This document shows, in pieces, positions 18,451 to 25,343 of a stretch of DNA of 42,778 bases. The DNA lies in IMG/VR virus record IMGVR_UViG_3300018083_000017, positions 1 to 42,778 of that record; one strand, 5' to 3'. The notes beneath the pieces are model-generated. The model worked only from the letters and a program-made list of their open reading frames with translations. It searched no databases and was not told the origin of the DNA. A program made the translations under genes and the position numbers. Origin of the DNA: a virus. Positions within the stretch are counted from its first letter, which is position 1, and each line of letters opens with the position of its first letter.

Positions 18451-19134
18451 ATGGAAGCAGATAGCTTGCGAATCGTGGAGCAGCTGGGCCAGCTGGTTCC
18501 GTGGCTGAACGCCGACGTGAAGGGGTACCTGGCGCACGTGCTGCTGGGCATCCCGATAGTGGTTGCGATCCTGGGACTCGAGTTCACGAGCTCGCTCATC
18601 TCGCGGCTCAGTCCGGCCATCGCTGCGGTGACGGCCAGGGTCGGCGCGTGGAGCTTCATCCTGAACCCGCTGATTGCGGCGCTGCTCGGGTACCTGCTGG
18701 GGAACTCGACGCTGGGGCTGGTGGCCGGCGGCGTGTGGTCCTCGGGGAACGCGGCGGTGAAGCGGTTCACGGGCAAGTCGGTGCAGACGGTGCTGGACGA
18801 GCTGCAGGTGCGTGGGGCGGCGGCGATCCTGCTGTGCTGCCTGGGCCTGCTGATGGCGTCGCCGTCGGGCGCGGCGGTGAGTCCCCCGAGCGTCGCGTAT
18901 GCGGCCGTGCAGCAGGGCGGCCAGAGCTACGCGTCGCAGCTGCTGAGCCCGAAGAACTTCTCGCTGGCTGTCGGCGGCCTGTACTGCTGGGAGCAGGAGA
19001 AGGTGTGCATCGCGGTGCAGCCGGGCTGGAGGCTGCCGTTGCGGCGGCTGACGCTGCGCGCTCGCCTCGCATGGCGCTACGACGACTGGAGCCGTCCGAC
19101 GCAGCGAGAGGTCGGTGCCTGGCTGACCTTCTAG
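18451..19134 (+). CDS. Multi-helix membrane protein with beta-like C terminus, holin candidate
   Basis: This 227-residue protein is the last gene before the main terminator. Hydrophobic helices are at about 27-50 (VLLGIPIVVAILGLEF), 67-93 (FILNPLIAALLGYLLG) and 119-140 (RGAAAILLCCLGLLMA). The final 60 residues alternate hydrophobic and polar positions (SLAVGGLYCW, LTLRARLAWRYDD, VGAWLTF) and end in Phe, like an outer-membrane beta signal. The gene probably acts in lysis, as a holin or an envelope-spanning protein; the latter is speculation. Confidence 0.6.
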   Translation: MEADSLRIVEQLGQLVPWLNADVKGYLAHVLLGIPIVVAILGLEFTSSLISRLSPAIAAVTARVGAWSFILNPLIAALLGYLLGNSTLGLVAGGVWSSGNAAVKRFTGKSVQTVLDELQVRGAAAILLCCLGLLMASPSGAAVSPPSVAYAAVQQGGQSYASQLLSPKNFSLAVGGLYCWEQEKVCIAVQPGWRLPLRRLTLRARLAWRYDDWSRPTQREVGAWLTF

Positions 19135-19149
19135 CGACGGGACGGTTCG

Positions 19150-19180
19150 CGGGCGCTCCAGAGCAGCGGAGCGCCCGTTT
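19150..19180 (+). terminator. Rho-independent terminator of the late operon
   Basis: A 10-bp perfect stem, CGGGCGCTCC (19150-19159) with GGAGCGCCCG (19168-19177), has an 8-base loop and is followed by TTTCTGCT. It lies 15 bases after the last late gene and ahead of the control region, so it separates late from early transcription. Confidence 0.85.
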
Positions 19181-19540
19181 CTGCTGCTGAGAGCCAAATG
19201 TCAACTCGCGGCGGCCGTTTCGGACTGGAAATGCGGCACGACTCTTGTACGAACGAGGGGTAGCCTGCGACGCTTCCCCACGCATGTTCCAGAACGGCCG
19301 CAGCGCGCCGCAGAGCCACGTAGAGCCCGTCCTGGCTCCGGCCCATGTGAACACCCATGCGGCGGCGAAAGGCCACCAGCGTCGATCCTGGTGATGGATG
19401 CACCATCCTCCGGTACGTGAGATCCGAAGTGGATGCCTAACCTCCCATCCACGGTCCTAGCGCCACCTGCCAGACGAGCGTAGATCGGCGTACGTCGATT
19501 TTGCTCCGCGCGCGGAGGAGCTGCGACGAAAACGGCCGGA

Positions 19541-19556
19541 GAGAACCATGCCAGAG
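19541..19556. repeat. 16-base direct repeat, copy 1
   Basis: GAGAACCATGCCAGAG, preceded by CCGGA. The second copy is at 19621, exactly 80 bases downstream. Confidence 0.9.
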
Positions 19557-19620
19557 CGAGGCGAAATAAAAACATTTCGACCCTGCTGATGCGACCACGC
19601 GGCACGATTCTTCCTCCGGG

Positions 19621-19636
19621 GAGAACCATGCCAGAG
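19621..19636. repeat. 16-base direct repeat, copy 2
   Basis: Identical to 19541-19556 and preceded by CCGGG. The two copies flank an A+T-richer patch. Confidence 0.9.
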
Positions 19637-19677
19637 GCGCGCACTTTGACGGCGAGCGCAAATGTCAATCCGTCGCC

Positions 19678-19721
19678 GTGCTAACATATTCACTTGCACG
19701 GAGAGCGCATTCTGGTAGGTT
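19678..19721 (+). promoter_or_regulatory. Early promoter P1 with operator-like 19-mer
   Basis: GTGCTAACATATTCACTTG (19678-19696) overlaps a -35 box TTGCAC (19694-19699). Sixteen bases later is TAGGTT (19716-19721) as -10. The downstream GTAGCAACGAAGC matches the untranslated leaders at 21885 and 24088. It should drive the first early gene at 19770. Confidence 0.75.
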
Positions 19722-19769
19722 TGGATTGTAGCAACGAAGCGAACCCCAACACCGAAAGGAGGTGAGCAA

Positions 19770-20039
19770 ATGAAAGGAATGCGCGCTCCCAAGCCACGAA
19801 CCGAACCAGTCGACGTGACGAAGGGCGAAGCGCTTCAGGTTCTGCTCTCGATGGCCGAGGACGGAGCGATGAAGAACCGGGGATGGATCGAAGCCATGGT
19901 CCTCCCGGAATGCCCCCGGCTCTCACGGGCCTACTTCTCGGAGGCCGGCCAGGACGCGAAGTTCCGATGGCTCCTGATCCGGCACTTCGTCCGGCTCGAG
20001 CTTCGGCAAAGAGCACTCATCGCGACACGGCAACAATGA
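19770..20039 (+). CDS. Hypothetical early protein
   Basis: This 89-residue protein starts at ATG 19770 with a near-perfect GAAAGGAGGTGAG ribosome site, the strongest in the window, and lies 48 bases after promoter P1. It is mixed alpha-helical and basic overall (WIEAMVLPECPRLSRAYFSE, HFVRLELRQRALI). No family recognised. High expression straight after infection is likely, as for host-takeover proteins, but that is inference from position and signals. Confidence 0.75.
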   Translation: MKGMRAPKPRTEPVDVTKGEALQVLLSMAEDGAMKNRGWIEAMVLPECPRLSRAYFSEAGQDAKFRWLLIRHFVRLELRQRALIATRQQ

Positions 20040-20045
20040 CCCACG

Positions 20046-20067
20046 GGGGCGGGCTCCGGCCCGCCCC
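20046..20067 (+). other. Strong intercistronic hairpin
   Basis: GGGGCGGGC (20046-20054) pairs perfectly with GCCCGCCCC (20059-20067) around a TCCG tetraloop. No T-run follows; the next ribosome site (AAGGAGG) begins three bases later. It is more likely a message stabiliser or attenuator than a terminator. Confidence 0.6.
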
Positions 20068-20083
20068 GCAAGGAGGCAGAGGG

Positions 20084-20278
20084 ATGCGAATCTTCAGCTT
20101 CAAGCCGATGGAGACGCCGCGGGCGCTGAAGCGAGTGCCGCCGGGCGCGCATGGACGGAAGACGCGCGAGTTCGAGAAGGGTCTGGTGTTCGGGACGCTG
20201 GGCGAGCCGACGGTGGCGGAGGTGCCGGCGCTGTACCACGAGAGCAGGACTGGCCGGTGGGCCGAGCGCGGTGAGTGA
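20084..20278 (+). CDS. Hypothetical small basic protein
   Basis: This 64-residue protein starts at ATG 20084 behind AAGGAGG. It is basic in its first half (FKPMETPRALKRVPPGAHGRKTREF) and then more ordinary, ending HESRTGRWAERGE. It overlaps the next start by one base (TGATG), so the two are translationally coupled. No family recognised. Confidence 0.6.
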   Translation: MRIFSFKPMETPRALKRVPPGAHGRKTREFEKGLVFGTLGEPTVAEVPALYHESRTGRWAERGE

Positions 20279-20538
20279 TGGCGACCCACGAGAACGTGCG
20301 TCCAGACGACAACAGCATCATGGAGTTCGTCGGCGACTGGTGCGTGGCGAAGGTCGGCAACAAGTACCGGGTGTACGAGGACGGCAGCGAGTACACGGCG
20401 GTGAGCGGAATGACGGTGGTGAAGGGGAAGATGGTGCGCCGCTGGGACCCGGACGCTGGCGACCAGGAGGGCAAGCCGGCCGCGTTCGACACGGTGGAGG
20501 AGGCGGTCGCGTACATCAAGAGGTGGCTGGAGGTCTGA
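20278..20538 (+). CDS. Hypothetical small protein
   Basis: This 86-residue protein starts at ATG 20278. It reads as a compact beta-plus-helix domain: CVAKVGNKYRVYEDGSEYTAVSGMTVV strands, then FDTVEEAVAYIKRWLEV as a C-terminal helix. That pattern resembles small DNA- or nucleotide-binding folds but no family can be named. It is the last gene of the P1 operon; promoter P2 begins five bases after its stop. Confidence 0.7.
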   Translation: MATHENVRPDDNSIMEFVGDWCVAKVGNKYRVYEDGSEYTAVSGMTVVKGKMVRRWDPDAGDQEGKPAAFDTVEEAVAYIKRWLEV

Positions 20539-20542
20539 GCGC

Positions 20543-20586
20543 GTGCTAACATATTCACTTGACACGCGGCGGTAACGGGTTAGGAT
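20543..20586 (+). promoter_or_regulatory. Early promoter P2 with operator-like 19-mer
   Basis: GTGCTAACATATTCACTTG (20543-20561) overlaps a perfect TTGACA (20559-20564). TAGGAT (20581-20586) follows after 16 bases. It is the best match to a sigma70 promoter in the set. Confidence 0.8.
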
Positions 20587-20631
20587 GAATGTGAGGTCAA
20601 TGGTGACCTCACCAACGCAGGAGACGACGGG

Positions 20632-21372
20632 ATGACCAGAGACGAAGCCATTCGCAAAGCGGCAGCGCTCCTAAGACTCGCGGAGCGAGGCGGCACGGTC
20701 GGTGAAGCCGGTGCAGCAGCTGCCAGGGCGCAGGCCCTGATGGAGAAGTTCGAGCTCACGAAGGCCGCGATCGGTGGAGCGGAGCAGGCAGCCGAGGGCG
20801 AGGAGGAGATCGACAACTTCGCTGCGAAGCCCGAGGGCTGGATGGACACGATGAAGTGGGTGGAGGTCTGGAAGTCGTCGCTGGCCGGCAGCATCGCGCG
20901 AGCGAACGACTGCTTCATCTACAACGGGCGCAGGGGCGTGGGACGGAGCATCGAAATCGTCTGCCGCCCGAGCCAGGTCGAGCTGGTGCGCGTGATGTAC
21001 GACTACCTGAAGGTCGAGATCGAGCGCCTGTGCAACGCGCACGGCCGCGGGATGGGCGCCGTCTGGAAGCGCGAGTTCCGGGAGGGCGCTGCCCGCGAGG
21101 TCGGCGTGATTCTCAAGGAGCTCCGCAAGAAGACGGCGGTCGCGGTGCTGGAGGAGTTCGCGGGCAACTCGATGGCGCTCGTGCGGGTGAACGCGGCTCT
21201 GGTGAAGATGGACGGCGGTCGCGCGTCGGAGCTGGTCGCACGCGGGTCGGTGCGGCTGGTGAGTGGCGGAACGAGGTCGGTGCAGCACAACGGAAGCGCG
21301 AGGGCGGCGGGCGCGGCGGCAGCGCGGTCGATCGACTACTCGAAGACGGGTTCGAAGCGGATCGGCAACTGA
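20632..21372 (+). CDS. DUF2786-family protein
   Basis: This 246-residue protein lies 46 bases after promoter P2. Residues 5-45 (IRKAAALLRLAERGGTVGE, then AAAARAQALMEKFEL) match the DUF2786 pattern, an N-terminal helical domain common in phage and actinobacterial proteins of unknown role. The central part (SSLAGSIARANDCFIYN, VCRPSQVELVRVMYDYLKVEIERL) is the second domain usually found with it. The C terminus is basic and Ala/Ser-rich. The biochemical function is not known for the family. Confidence 0.75.
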   Translation: MTRDEAIRKAAALLRLAERGGTVGEAGAAAARAQALMEKFELTKAAIGGAEQAAEGEEEIDNFAAKPEGWMDTMKWVEVWKSSLAGSIARANDCFIYNGRRGVGRSIEIVCRPSQVELVRVMYDYLKVEIERLCNAHGRGMGAVWKREFREGAAREVGVILKELRKKTAVAVLEEFAGNSMALVRVNAALVKMDGGRASELVARGSVRLVSGGTRSVQHNGSARAAGAAAARSIDYSKTGSKRIGN

Positions 21373-21381
21373 ACGAGTGGG

Positions 21382-21406
21382 GGCGCCGGAGCAGCCAGCC
21401 GGCGCC
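21382..21406 (+). terminator. Intergenic hairpin, possible weak terminator
   Basis: GGCGCCGG (21382-21389) pairs with CCGGCGCC (21399-21406) around a 9-base loop, followed by TTCGCC. It lies ten bases after the DUF2786 gene stop. No real T-run, so termination would be partial. Confidence 0.4.
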
Positions 21407-21427
21407 TTCGCCGTACCGGAGGGTTCG

Positions 21428-21823
21428 ATGAGCCAGCAAAGAGGAGTGCCCAGCTTGGCCTGGGCACTGAAGGAGGCGGAGAGGCTGGGCGCGACGGTCG
21501 AGATGAGCGCGGGCGAGGCGGTTGTGCGCGGGCTCGGGAAGACGACGAAGGTGAACGTGCGGAAGAAGGACTGCCCGAAGCACCTGCTGATGCTGCTGCG
21601 GCGCGAGCAGCTGAAGCGCGGCATCGCGAAGTTCGAGGAGGAGCTGCTGGCGGCGGCGCACAAGGAGCCGCCGAACGAGCCGGAGGGCCGGTGCTGGCGA
21701 TGCTCCGCGCCGCACGAGGGGCAGCGCGCGATAGACGTGTTCACGGTCGCGCAGCTGAGGGCGGCCACCGAGTACTGCGGTGAGTGCGGGTGGCCTGCGT
21801 TCGACGAGGACGCCAAAAGTTAA
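21428..21823 (+). CDS. Small protein with two cysteine pairs
   Basis: This 131-residue protein starts at ATG 21428 after GGAGGGTTCG. Residues 1-60 form an alpha/beta unit (LAWALKEAERLGATVEMSAGE, then VVRGLGKTTKVNVRKKD) like a YcfA/HicA-sized RNA-binding fold, but this is weak. The C-terminal part carries CWRC and CGEC about 40 residues apart, a probable zinc site. Several neighbouring small genes carry similar cysteine pairs. Function unknown. Confidence 0.7.
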   Translation: MSQQRGVPSLAWALKEAERLGATVEMSAGEAVVRGLGKTTKVNVRKKDCPKHLLMLLRREQLKRGIAKFEEELLAAAHKEPPNEPEGRCWRCSAPHEGQRAIDVFTVAQLRAATEYCGECGWPAFDEDAKS

Positions 21824-21832
21824 CTCTGCGTC

Positions 21833-21877
21833 GTGCTAACATATTCACTGGACTCGTGAGTGCCTGTGACCGATAAT
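21833..21877 (+). promoter_or_regulatory. Early promoter P3 with operator-like 19-mer
   Basis: GTGCTAACATATTCACTGG (21833-21851) overlaps TGGACT (21849-21854, a weak -35). GATAAT (21872-21877) follows after 17 bases. The leader ATGTAGCAAGAAGGCCAC resembles those of P1 and P4. Confidence 0.7.
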
Positions 21878-21926
21878 GTTTATGTAGCAAGAAGGCCACA
21901 GACCACCACCAAACGAGGAGAGTGAG

Positions 21927-22154
21927 ATGCAAAGAGACGCGCGAATCGGCGAGCTGGTGCGGGAAGGCCAGACCGTTCTCTACATCGTGTGGCAGGGCGA
22001 CGTGATCGAGGGGACGGAGGCCGACCTGACGGCGGACCTGAAGGCGCTCGACAAGTACGTGGCCGAGGAGGAGGAAGGGATGCACGCAGCGATCGCGAAG
22101 GCAGAAGTGGTCAACGAGCGGGCGCTTGAGAGCCCGAGGGGGAACTGGTCATGA
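21927..22154 (+). CDS. Hypothetical small acidic protein
   Basis: This 75-residue protein starts at ATG 21927 behind GAGGAGAGTGAG, first gene after promoter P3. The N-terminal half is beta-like (LVREGQTVLYIVWQGDVIEG); the second half is an acidic helix (KALDKYVAEEEEGMHAAIAK). It overlaps the next start by four bases. No family recognised. Confidence 0.7.
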   Translation: MQRDARIGELVREGQTVLYIVWQGDVIEGTEADLTADLKALDKYVAEEEEGMHAAIAKAEVVNERALESPRGNWS

Positions 22155-22546
22155 GGAAGACGCAAAGACTGAGTGCGACGCAGGTGGCGGTGCTGCGGGA
22201 GCGGCTGCGGCTGCTGTTCGCTGACCTTCGCAAGGAAGGAGCGTTCGCCAGGATGAACTGGAAGTGCTGCCAGACGTGCGGCAACGCGGCGGTGCCGACG
22301 GAGCACCGCGGGATGGTGGCATTCTTCCACGCGCAGGACGCTGACCGCCTGAGCGACGGCGGGACGATGGTGACGCACGGGTGGGCATACGCGCCCGACG
22401 AGATGCCGTCCGAGGAGAAGGACGCGCGGGCCGCGAAGGAGATGGTGAAGCGGGCCGGCAAGTTCGGGCTGAGGGCGGAGTGGGACGGGTCGGACGGCAC
22501 GCGGGTGTGGCTCCAGATGGACGAGACGCCGGAGGTGGACGGGTGA
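22151..22546 (+). CDS. DUF6891-like protein
   Basis: This 131-residue protein has a helical N terminus, then CCQTCG at about 40-45, then GMVAFFHAQDADRLSDGG and the end segment GLRAEWDGSDGTRVWLQM. The Cys pair followed by an FFHxQD...SDGG block is the pattern of a small uncharacterised family (DUF6891 type) found in bacteria and phages. The role is unknown. It is coupled to its neighbours by ATGA and GTGA overlaps. Confidence 0.6.
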   Translation: MRKTQRLSATQVAVLRERLRLLFADLRKEGAFARMNWKCCQTCGNAAVPTEHRGMVAFFHAQDADRLSDGGTMVTHGWAYAPDEMPSEEKDARAAKEMVKRAGKFGLRAEWDGSDGTRVWLQMDETPEVDG

Positions 22547-22755
22547 AGCGGCCGACGTGGCTCCTCGACGAGTATCTGGGCGCGGACGGGCTGAAGCGGA
22601 CGCCGGCCGAGCACGCTCGCTACCTGCGCCAGTGTGCGGCCAGGTGGCGGGCGAATCCGGGGACGACGCTGTACGGCATCAGCGGCGAGATGGTGGCCGA
22701 GCTGGCGGAGCGGAAGGCGGAGCGCATCGAGCAGTTCGCGGGAGGTGGCCGGTGA
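22543..22755 (+). CDS. Hypothetical small protein
   Basis: This 70-residue protein starts at GTG 22543, overlapping the previous stop. It is helical and basic (KRTPAEHARYLRQCAARWRANPG, MVAELAERKAERIEQF). No family recognised. The GTGA overlap and codon use agree with a real gene in this operon. Confidence 0.6.
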   Translation: MKRPTWLLDEYLGADGLKRTPAEHARYLRQCAARWRANPGTTLYGISGEMVAELAERKAERIEQFAGGGR

Positions 22756-23294
22756 TCGTGGTCGAGCTGGCGACGCTGAAGGCGCTCATCGAGCTGTGCG
22801 GTGAGCTGAACGACGCGCTGGAGGACGCGAGCGATTACGGCAAGCTGGTGGACTCGGAGGGCGACGCGGAGGAGATGGCGCGCAAGCAGGCGTGGGACGA
22901 GGCCGGGAACAAGTACCACCACGTGCGGGCGCTGAAGCTGGCGCGCGAGGCGCTGGAGGCGGCGGACGAGCTGGCCGAGTGCGGGCTCGAGGCGTACGAC
23001 GCGTACGAGATCGGCAAGTGCCACGAGTTCGAGGCGACGGGCGCGCCTGACGGCATCGAGTCGTACTTCGAGCGGTGCGACGAGCCGGGGTGCGAGGGCC
23101 AGGAGGACCGCGAGGACCACAAGGCGCTGCGGACGGTGTTCACGGTGTACGGGCACATGCCGGGCCGCGGGGTCGAGGCCATCAGCGACCACGAGACGAT
23201 GAGCATGGCGACCGAGCAGCTGAGCCGGATGGTTGGGCGGCGCGTCGTGGCGGAGCCGAGAGCCACAGCGCTGATTTACCGGATGCCCGAGTAA
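22752..23294 (+). CDS. Hypothetical acidic protein
   Basis: This 180-residue protein starts at GTG 22752, overlapping the previous stop. It is very acidic and helical in the first two thirds (LEDASDYGKLVDSEGDAEEMARKQ is typical in composition), with Cys residues in the segment ERCDEPGCEGQEDRED that may bind metal. A highly acidic, DNA-mimic-like composition is seen, but a mimic function is only a thought. No family recognised. Confidence 0.65.
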   Translation: MIVVELATLKALIELCGELNDALEDASDYGKLVDSEGDAEEMARKQAWDEAGNKYHHVRALKLAREALEAADELAECGLEAYDAYEIGKCHEFEATGAPDGIESYFERCDEPGCEGQEDREDHKALRTVFTVYGHMPGRGVEAISDHETMSMATEQLSRMVGRRVVAEPRATALIYRMPE

Positions 23295-23327
23295 CGGAGT
23301 TACGGATACACCACCGAGGTACGAACC

Positions 23328-23365
23328 GGCGCGTCCGGGCGAGTGCGAAGCTCACCGGGCGCGCC
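23328..23365 (+). other. Hairpin upstream of the RadC-like gene
   Basis: GGCGCG (23328-23333) pairs with CGCGCC (23360-23365) around an interior that can form a smaller GAG/CTC stem. It lies in the 89-base leader before 23384, with no T-run. Confidence 0.35.
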
Positions 23366-23383
23366 AGAGAGGACTCACACGGG

Positions 23384-24016
23384 ATGGAAGTCAGGGAAGC
23401 AGCGACGCCGCAGGACTGGGAGACGGTGAGCACGAAGCAGCTGCTGGACGTGGCGTGCCACGGGGTCGGGCTGACGGCAGCCGCGCAGAAGCGGATCGAG
23501 CAGAGGATGCCGGAGCTGGCCGCGATGGGCGCGAAGGAGATGGAGCGGAAGCTGCGGCTGACGCGCAGGGCGTCGGATCGGCTGTTCGCGGCGGTGCAGC
23601 TGGGCGCCAGGGCCGCTGCCAGGGCGACGGCGAAGGCGGGACGGGTGGCGGTGCGCGGGCCGGAGGACGTGCTGCCGCTGGTGCGGGACCTCGTGCACTC
23701 GAAGCGCGAGCACTTCGTGGTGCTGTTGCTGAATGCCAGGCACGAGTTCGAGCGGCGGGAGACGGTGAGCATCGGCAGCCTGAACGCGAGCATCGTGCAC
23801 CCGCGCGAGGTGTTCGTGCCGGCGATCCTCCACAGCGCGGCGTCGCTGGTCATCGTGCACAACCATCCGAGCGGCGACCCGGAGCCGTCCGAGGAGGACC
23901 TGAGCATCACGAAGCGACTGGTCGAGGTCGGCGAGCTGTGCGGCATCGGGATTCTGGACCACGTGATTGTCGCGAAGCGTGGGACGGTGAGCTTCAGGGC
24001 GCGGCAGCTGCTGTAG
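23384..24016 (+). CDS. RadC/JAB-domain protein
   Basis: This 210-residue protein starts at ATG 23384. Residues 15-60 form a helical lead, and about 90-210 the RadC JAB domain. The JAMM zinc motif is intact: His159 and His161 in HNHPSGDPEPSEED with Asp172, and HFVVLLLNARHE before it. RadC-type proteins are frequent in phages and mobile elements; the fold is that of metal-dependent isopeptidases, but the substrate is unknown and a DNA-repair role is unproved. Last gene of the P3 operon, 21 bases before promoter P4. Confidence 0.88.
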   Translation: MEVREAATPQDWETVSTKQLLDVACHGVGLTAAAQKRIEQRMPELAAMGAKEMERKLRLTRRASDRLFAAVQLGARAAARATAKAGRVAVRGPEDVLPLVRDLVHSKREHFVVLLLNARHEFERRETVSIGSLNASIVHPREVFVPAILHSAASLVIVHNHPSGDPEPSEEDLSITKRLVEVGELCGIGILDHVIVAKRGTVSFRARQLL

Positions 24017-24037
24017 GAAAATGTCAAACCTGCGCCC

Positions 24038-24081
24038 GTGTTAGCATATTCACTTGCTACGCGGGCGCATTCTGCTAGGAT
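24038..24081 (+). promoter_or_regulatory. Early promoter P4 with operator-like 19-mer
   Basis: GTGTTAGCATATTCACTTG (24038-24056) overlaps TTGCTA (24054-24059). TAGGAT (24076-24081) follows after 16 bases. AAAATGTCAAA lies 11 bases upstream of the 19-mer, as it does before P1. Confidence 0.8.
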
Positions 24082-24129
24082 GGATGTGTAGCAAGAAGCC
24101 CACATTCCACCCGAACAAAGGAGAAGCAG

Positions 24130-24381
24130 ATGGCCATGACTCCCGCAGAAAGAGCCCTGCTCGTGTCGGCGCTGTTCGAGCACTCGAAGGAGTGGTTGAA
24201 GGCGGTGGCGACGGGCCGGCAGGTGGACGCGGTGATGTTGCAGTTCGAGATGGAGATCGCGCTCCGCATCGTGCGCGAGCAGCACGGTCAGGAGGAGGCC
24301 GGGTTCGTGATGGCCGAGCTCCAGGCCAAGGTGGACGAGTTCAAGGCCCGGCTGCGCGCGGGCGATGGCGGTGTCCTGTGA
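24130..24381 (+). CDS. Hypothetical small helical protein
   Basis: This 83-residue protein starts at ATG 24130 (ATG 24136 is possible) behind AAAGGAGAAGC, first gene after promoter P4. It is almost wholly alpha-helical (SALFEHSKEWLKAVATGRQ, ELQAKVDEFKARLRA). No family recognised. Its stop overlaps the next GTG. Confidence 0.7.
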   Translation: MAMTPAERALLVSALFEHSKEWLKAVATGRQVDAVMLQFEMEIALRIVREQHGQEEAGFVMAELQAKVDEFKARLRAGDGGVL

Positions 24382-24572
24382 GGCCGGGGGTGCAGTTGAC
24401 CCCCGCCTCCGCCCGGCTGTGCGCCGTGTGCGGGAAGCAGAAGACGTCCGAGGGCACGTACGCGTACACGCTGCCGCTGCGGTGGCTGGTCGAGGCCGGG
24501 TTCGCGCTGAAGGTCCAGACGGCCTACGCGCACGCGAAGTGCCTGCGCCAGGCAGCGCGGGGCGAGAAGTGA
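24378..24572 (+). CDS. Small Cys-pair protein
   Basis: This 64-residue protein starts at GTG 24378. CAVCGKQK near residue 15 and a later AKCLRQ Cys suggest a small metal site. The rest is an ordinary alpha/beta mix. An in-frame TTG at 24054 would extend it, but that extension lies across promoter P4 and the upstream gene and is not protein-like. Confidence 0.6.
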   Translation: MRPGVQLTPASARLCAVCGKQKTSEGTYAYTLPLRWLVEAGFALKVQTAYAHAKCLRQAARGEK

Positions 24573-24826
24573 GGCCGCCGTTCGTGGTCGGGTGCCGGGT
24601 GCGCGTGACGGAGCTGTATCAGCCGGAGACGCTGCCGGACGCGCTGCGCGCCAGGGAGTTCACGGAGGGCACGGTGGTCGAGTGGGCGAACGAGGTTGAG
24701 CAGTCGAACGAGGAGGACAGGATGTGCCGCGTGCGCTTCGATGACGGCGGCTGCGAGTGGCTGATGGCGTGCGAGTTGACGCAGGTGAAGACGGAAATCC
24801 GAGTCAGCTACGAAGGGAGGGGATAG
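24569..24826 (+). CDS. Hypothetical small beta-rich protein
   Basis: This 85-residue protein starts at GTG 24569 in the end of the previous gene. Its beta pattern (GCRVRVTELYQ, EGTVVEWANEVE, CRVRFDDGGCEWLMACEL) suggests a small SH3- or KOW-like barrel. No family recognised. The stop TAG shares its last base with the next GTG. Confidence 0.6.
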   Translation: MRPPFVVGCRVRVTELYQPETLPDALRAREFTEGTVVEWANEVEQSNEEDRMCRVRFDDGGCEWLMACELTQVKTEIRVSYEGRG

Positions 24827-25176
24827 TGGGATCGGTGACGTACGACAAGGGCATGGAGCTGATCTGCAGGGACGACGCGGACGTGGAGGCCGTGCGTAAG
24901 GTGATGGCCGCGTACGAGCTGGACGCGCCGTGCGAGCTAGCTGTTCAGGTGAAGCCGAACGGGACGCGCTGGCTGAGCTGGGCGGAGTTCGACGGCGACC
25001 ACTGGACGCAGGGCAGCGAGGTGGCTATCGCGCTGGCGCCGTTGCTGATGGACGGGTCGACGTGGGAGATGGAGTGCGAGGGGGACGTCTGGCGCTTCAT
25101 CTGGCTCGGGGGCAGGGCGTACGAACAGTCGGTTCGAGAGGTGCTGTGGTCGAACCCTGTTGCTCTGCGACCGTGA
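24826..25176 (+). CDS. Hypothetical protein
   Basis: This 116-residue protein starts at GTG 24826 (GAAGGGAGGGG ribosome site). It looks like a single alpha/beta domain with Trp-rich strands (RWLSWAEFDGDHWTQG, STWEMECEGDVWRFIWLGG). No family recognised. It is the last gene of the P4 operon. Confidence 0.6.
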   Translation: MGSVTYDKGMELICRDDADVEAVRKVMAAYELDAPCELAVQVKPNGTRWLSWAEFDGDHWTQGSEVAIALAPLLMDGSTWEMECEGDVWRFIWLGGRAYEQSVREVLWSNPVALRP

Positions 25177-25343
25177 CGAAATCAGCAGAGATAGTTGGGG
25201 CGTCCGGGGCTACTCGGCTCGCCAGTGGTAGTAGGTAGTAGTAGTAGAACCCCTAGCCCCAACTAAAAGCGCAGTCTATTTCCATTCCCGCGGGGCGACA
25301 ACCCCCCGCAAATGTCAAATCTCAAAGAGGAGGGTCGGGAGTC
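25177..25343 (+). other. Non-coding region with competing hairpins and GTA repeat
   Basis: GTTGGGGC (25194-25201) can pair with GCCCCAAC (25256-25263), while GGGGCTA (25206-25212) can pair with TAGCCCC (25254-25260); the two are mutually exclusive. Between them is a GTAGTAGGTAGTAGTAGTAG run. A third stem, GCGGGG/CCCCGC (25290-25295 with 25304-25309), comes just before CAAATGTCAA (25309) and the GAGGAGG ribosome site of the next gene. No promoter is obvious. It could be an attenuator or a terminator. Confidence 0.5.

Larger units (their letters stand above)
19181..19677. other. Non-coding control region between late terminator and first early promoter
   Basis: No convincing gene is seen on either strand. 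Reverse-strand open frames here lack ribosome sites and protein-like composition. The stretch is less G+C-rich than its surroundings in places (GAAATAAAAACATTTCG near 19561). It contains two copies of GAGAACCATGCCAGAG exactly 80 bases apart, two near-copies of GCGGCACGAYTCTT (19233, 19599) and two copies of a CAAATGTCAA motif (19195, 19659). It could hold a replication origin or packaging/regulatory sites; no iteron array is visible. Confidence 0.6.

Noticed and set aside
19541-19636. Sigma54-type promoter on the reverse strand (CTGGCATGGTTCTC)
   Set aside because: The TGGCA half is present but the GC of the -12 half is missing, and no reverse-strand gene follows.
19201-19668. 155-residue reverse-strand frame in the control region
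   Set aside because: No ribosome site, unusual composition, and it crosses the repeats and regulatory motifs; more likely non-coding.
24054-24377. TTG-initiated extension of the 24378 gene starting at the end of the P4 element
   Set aside because: It crosses the -10 box and an entire upstream gene out of frame, and its sequence is the Arg/Gly-rich type seen in shadow frames.
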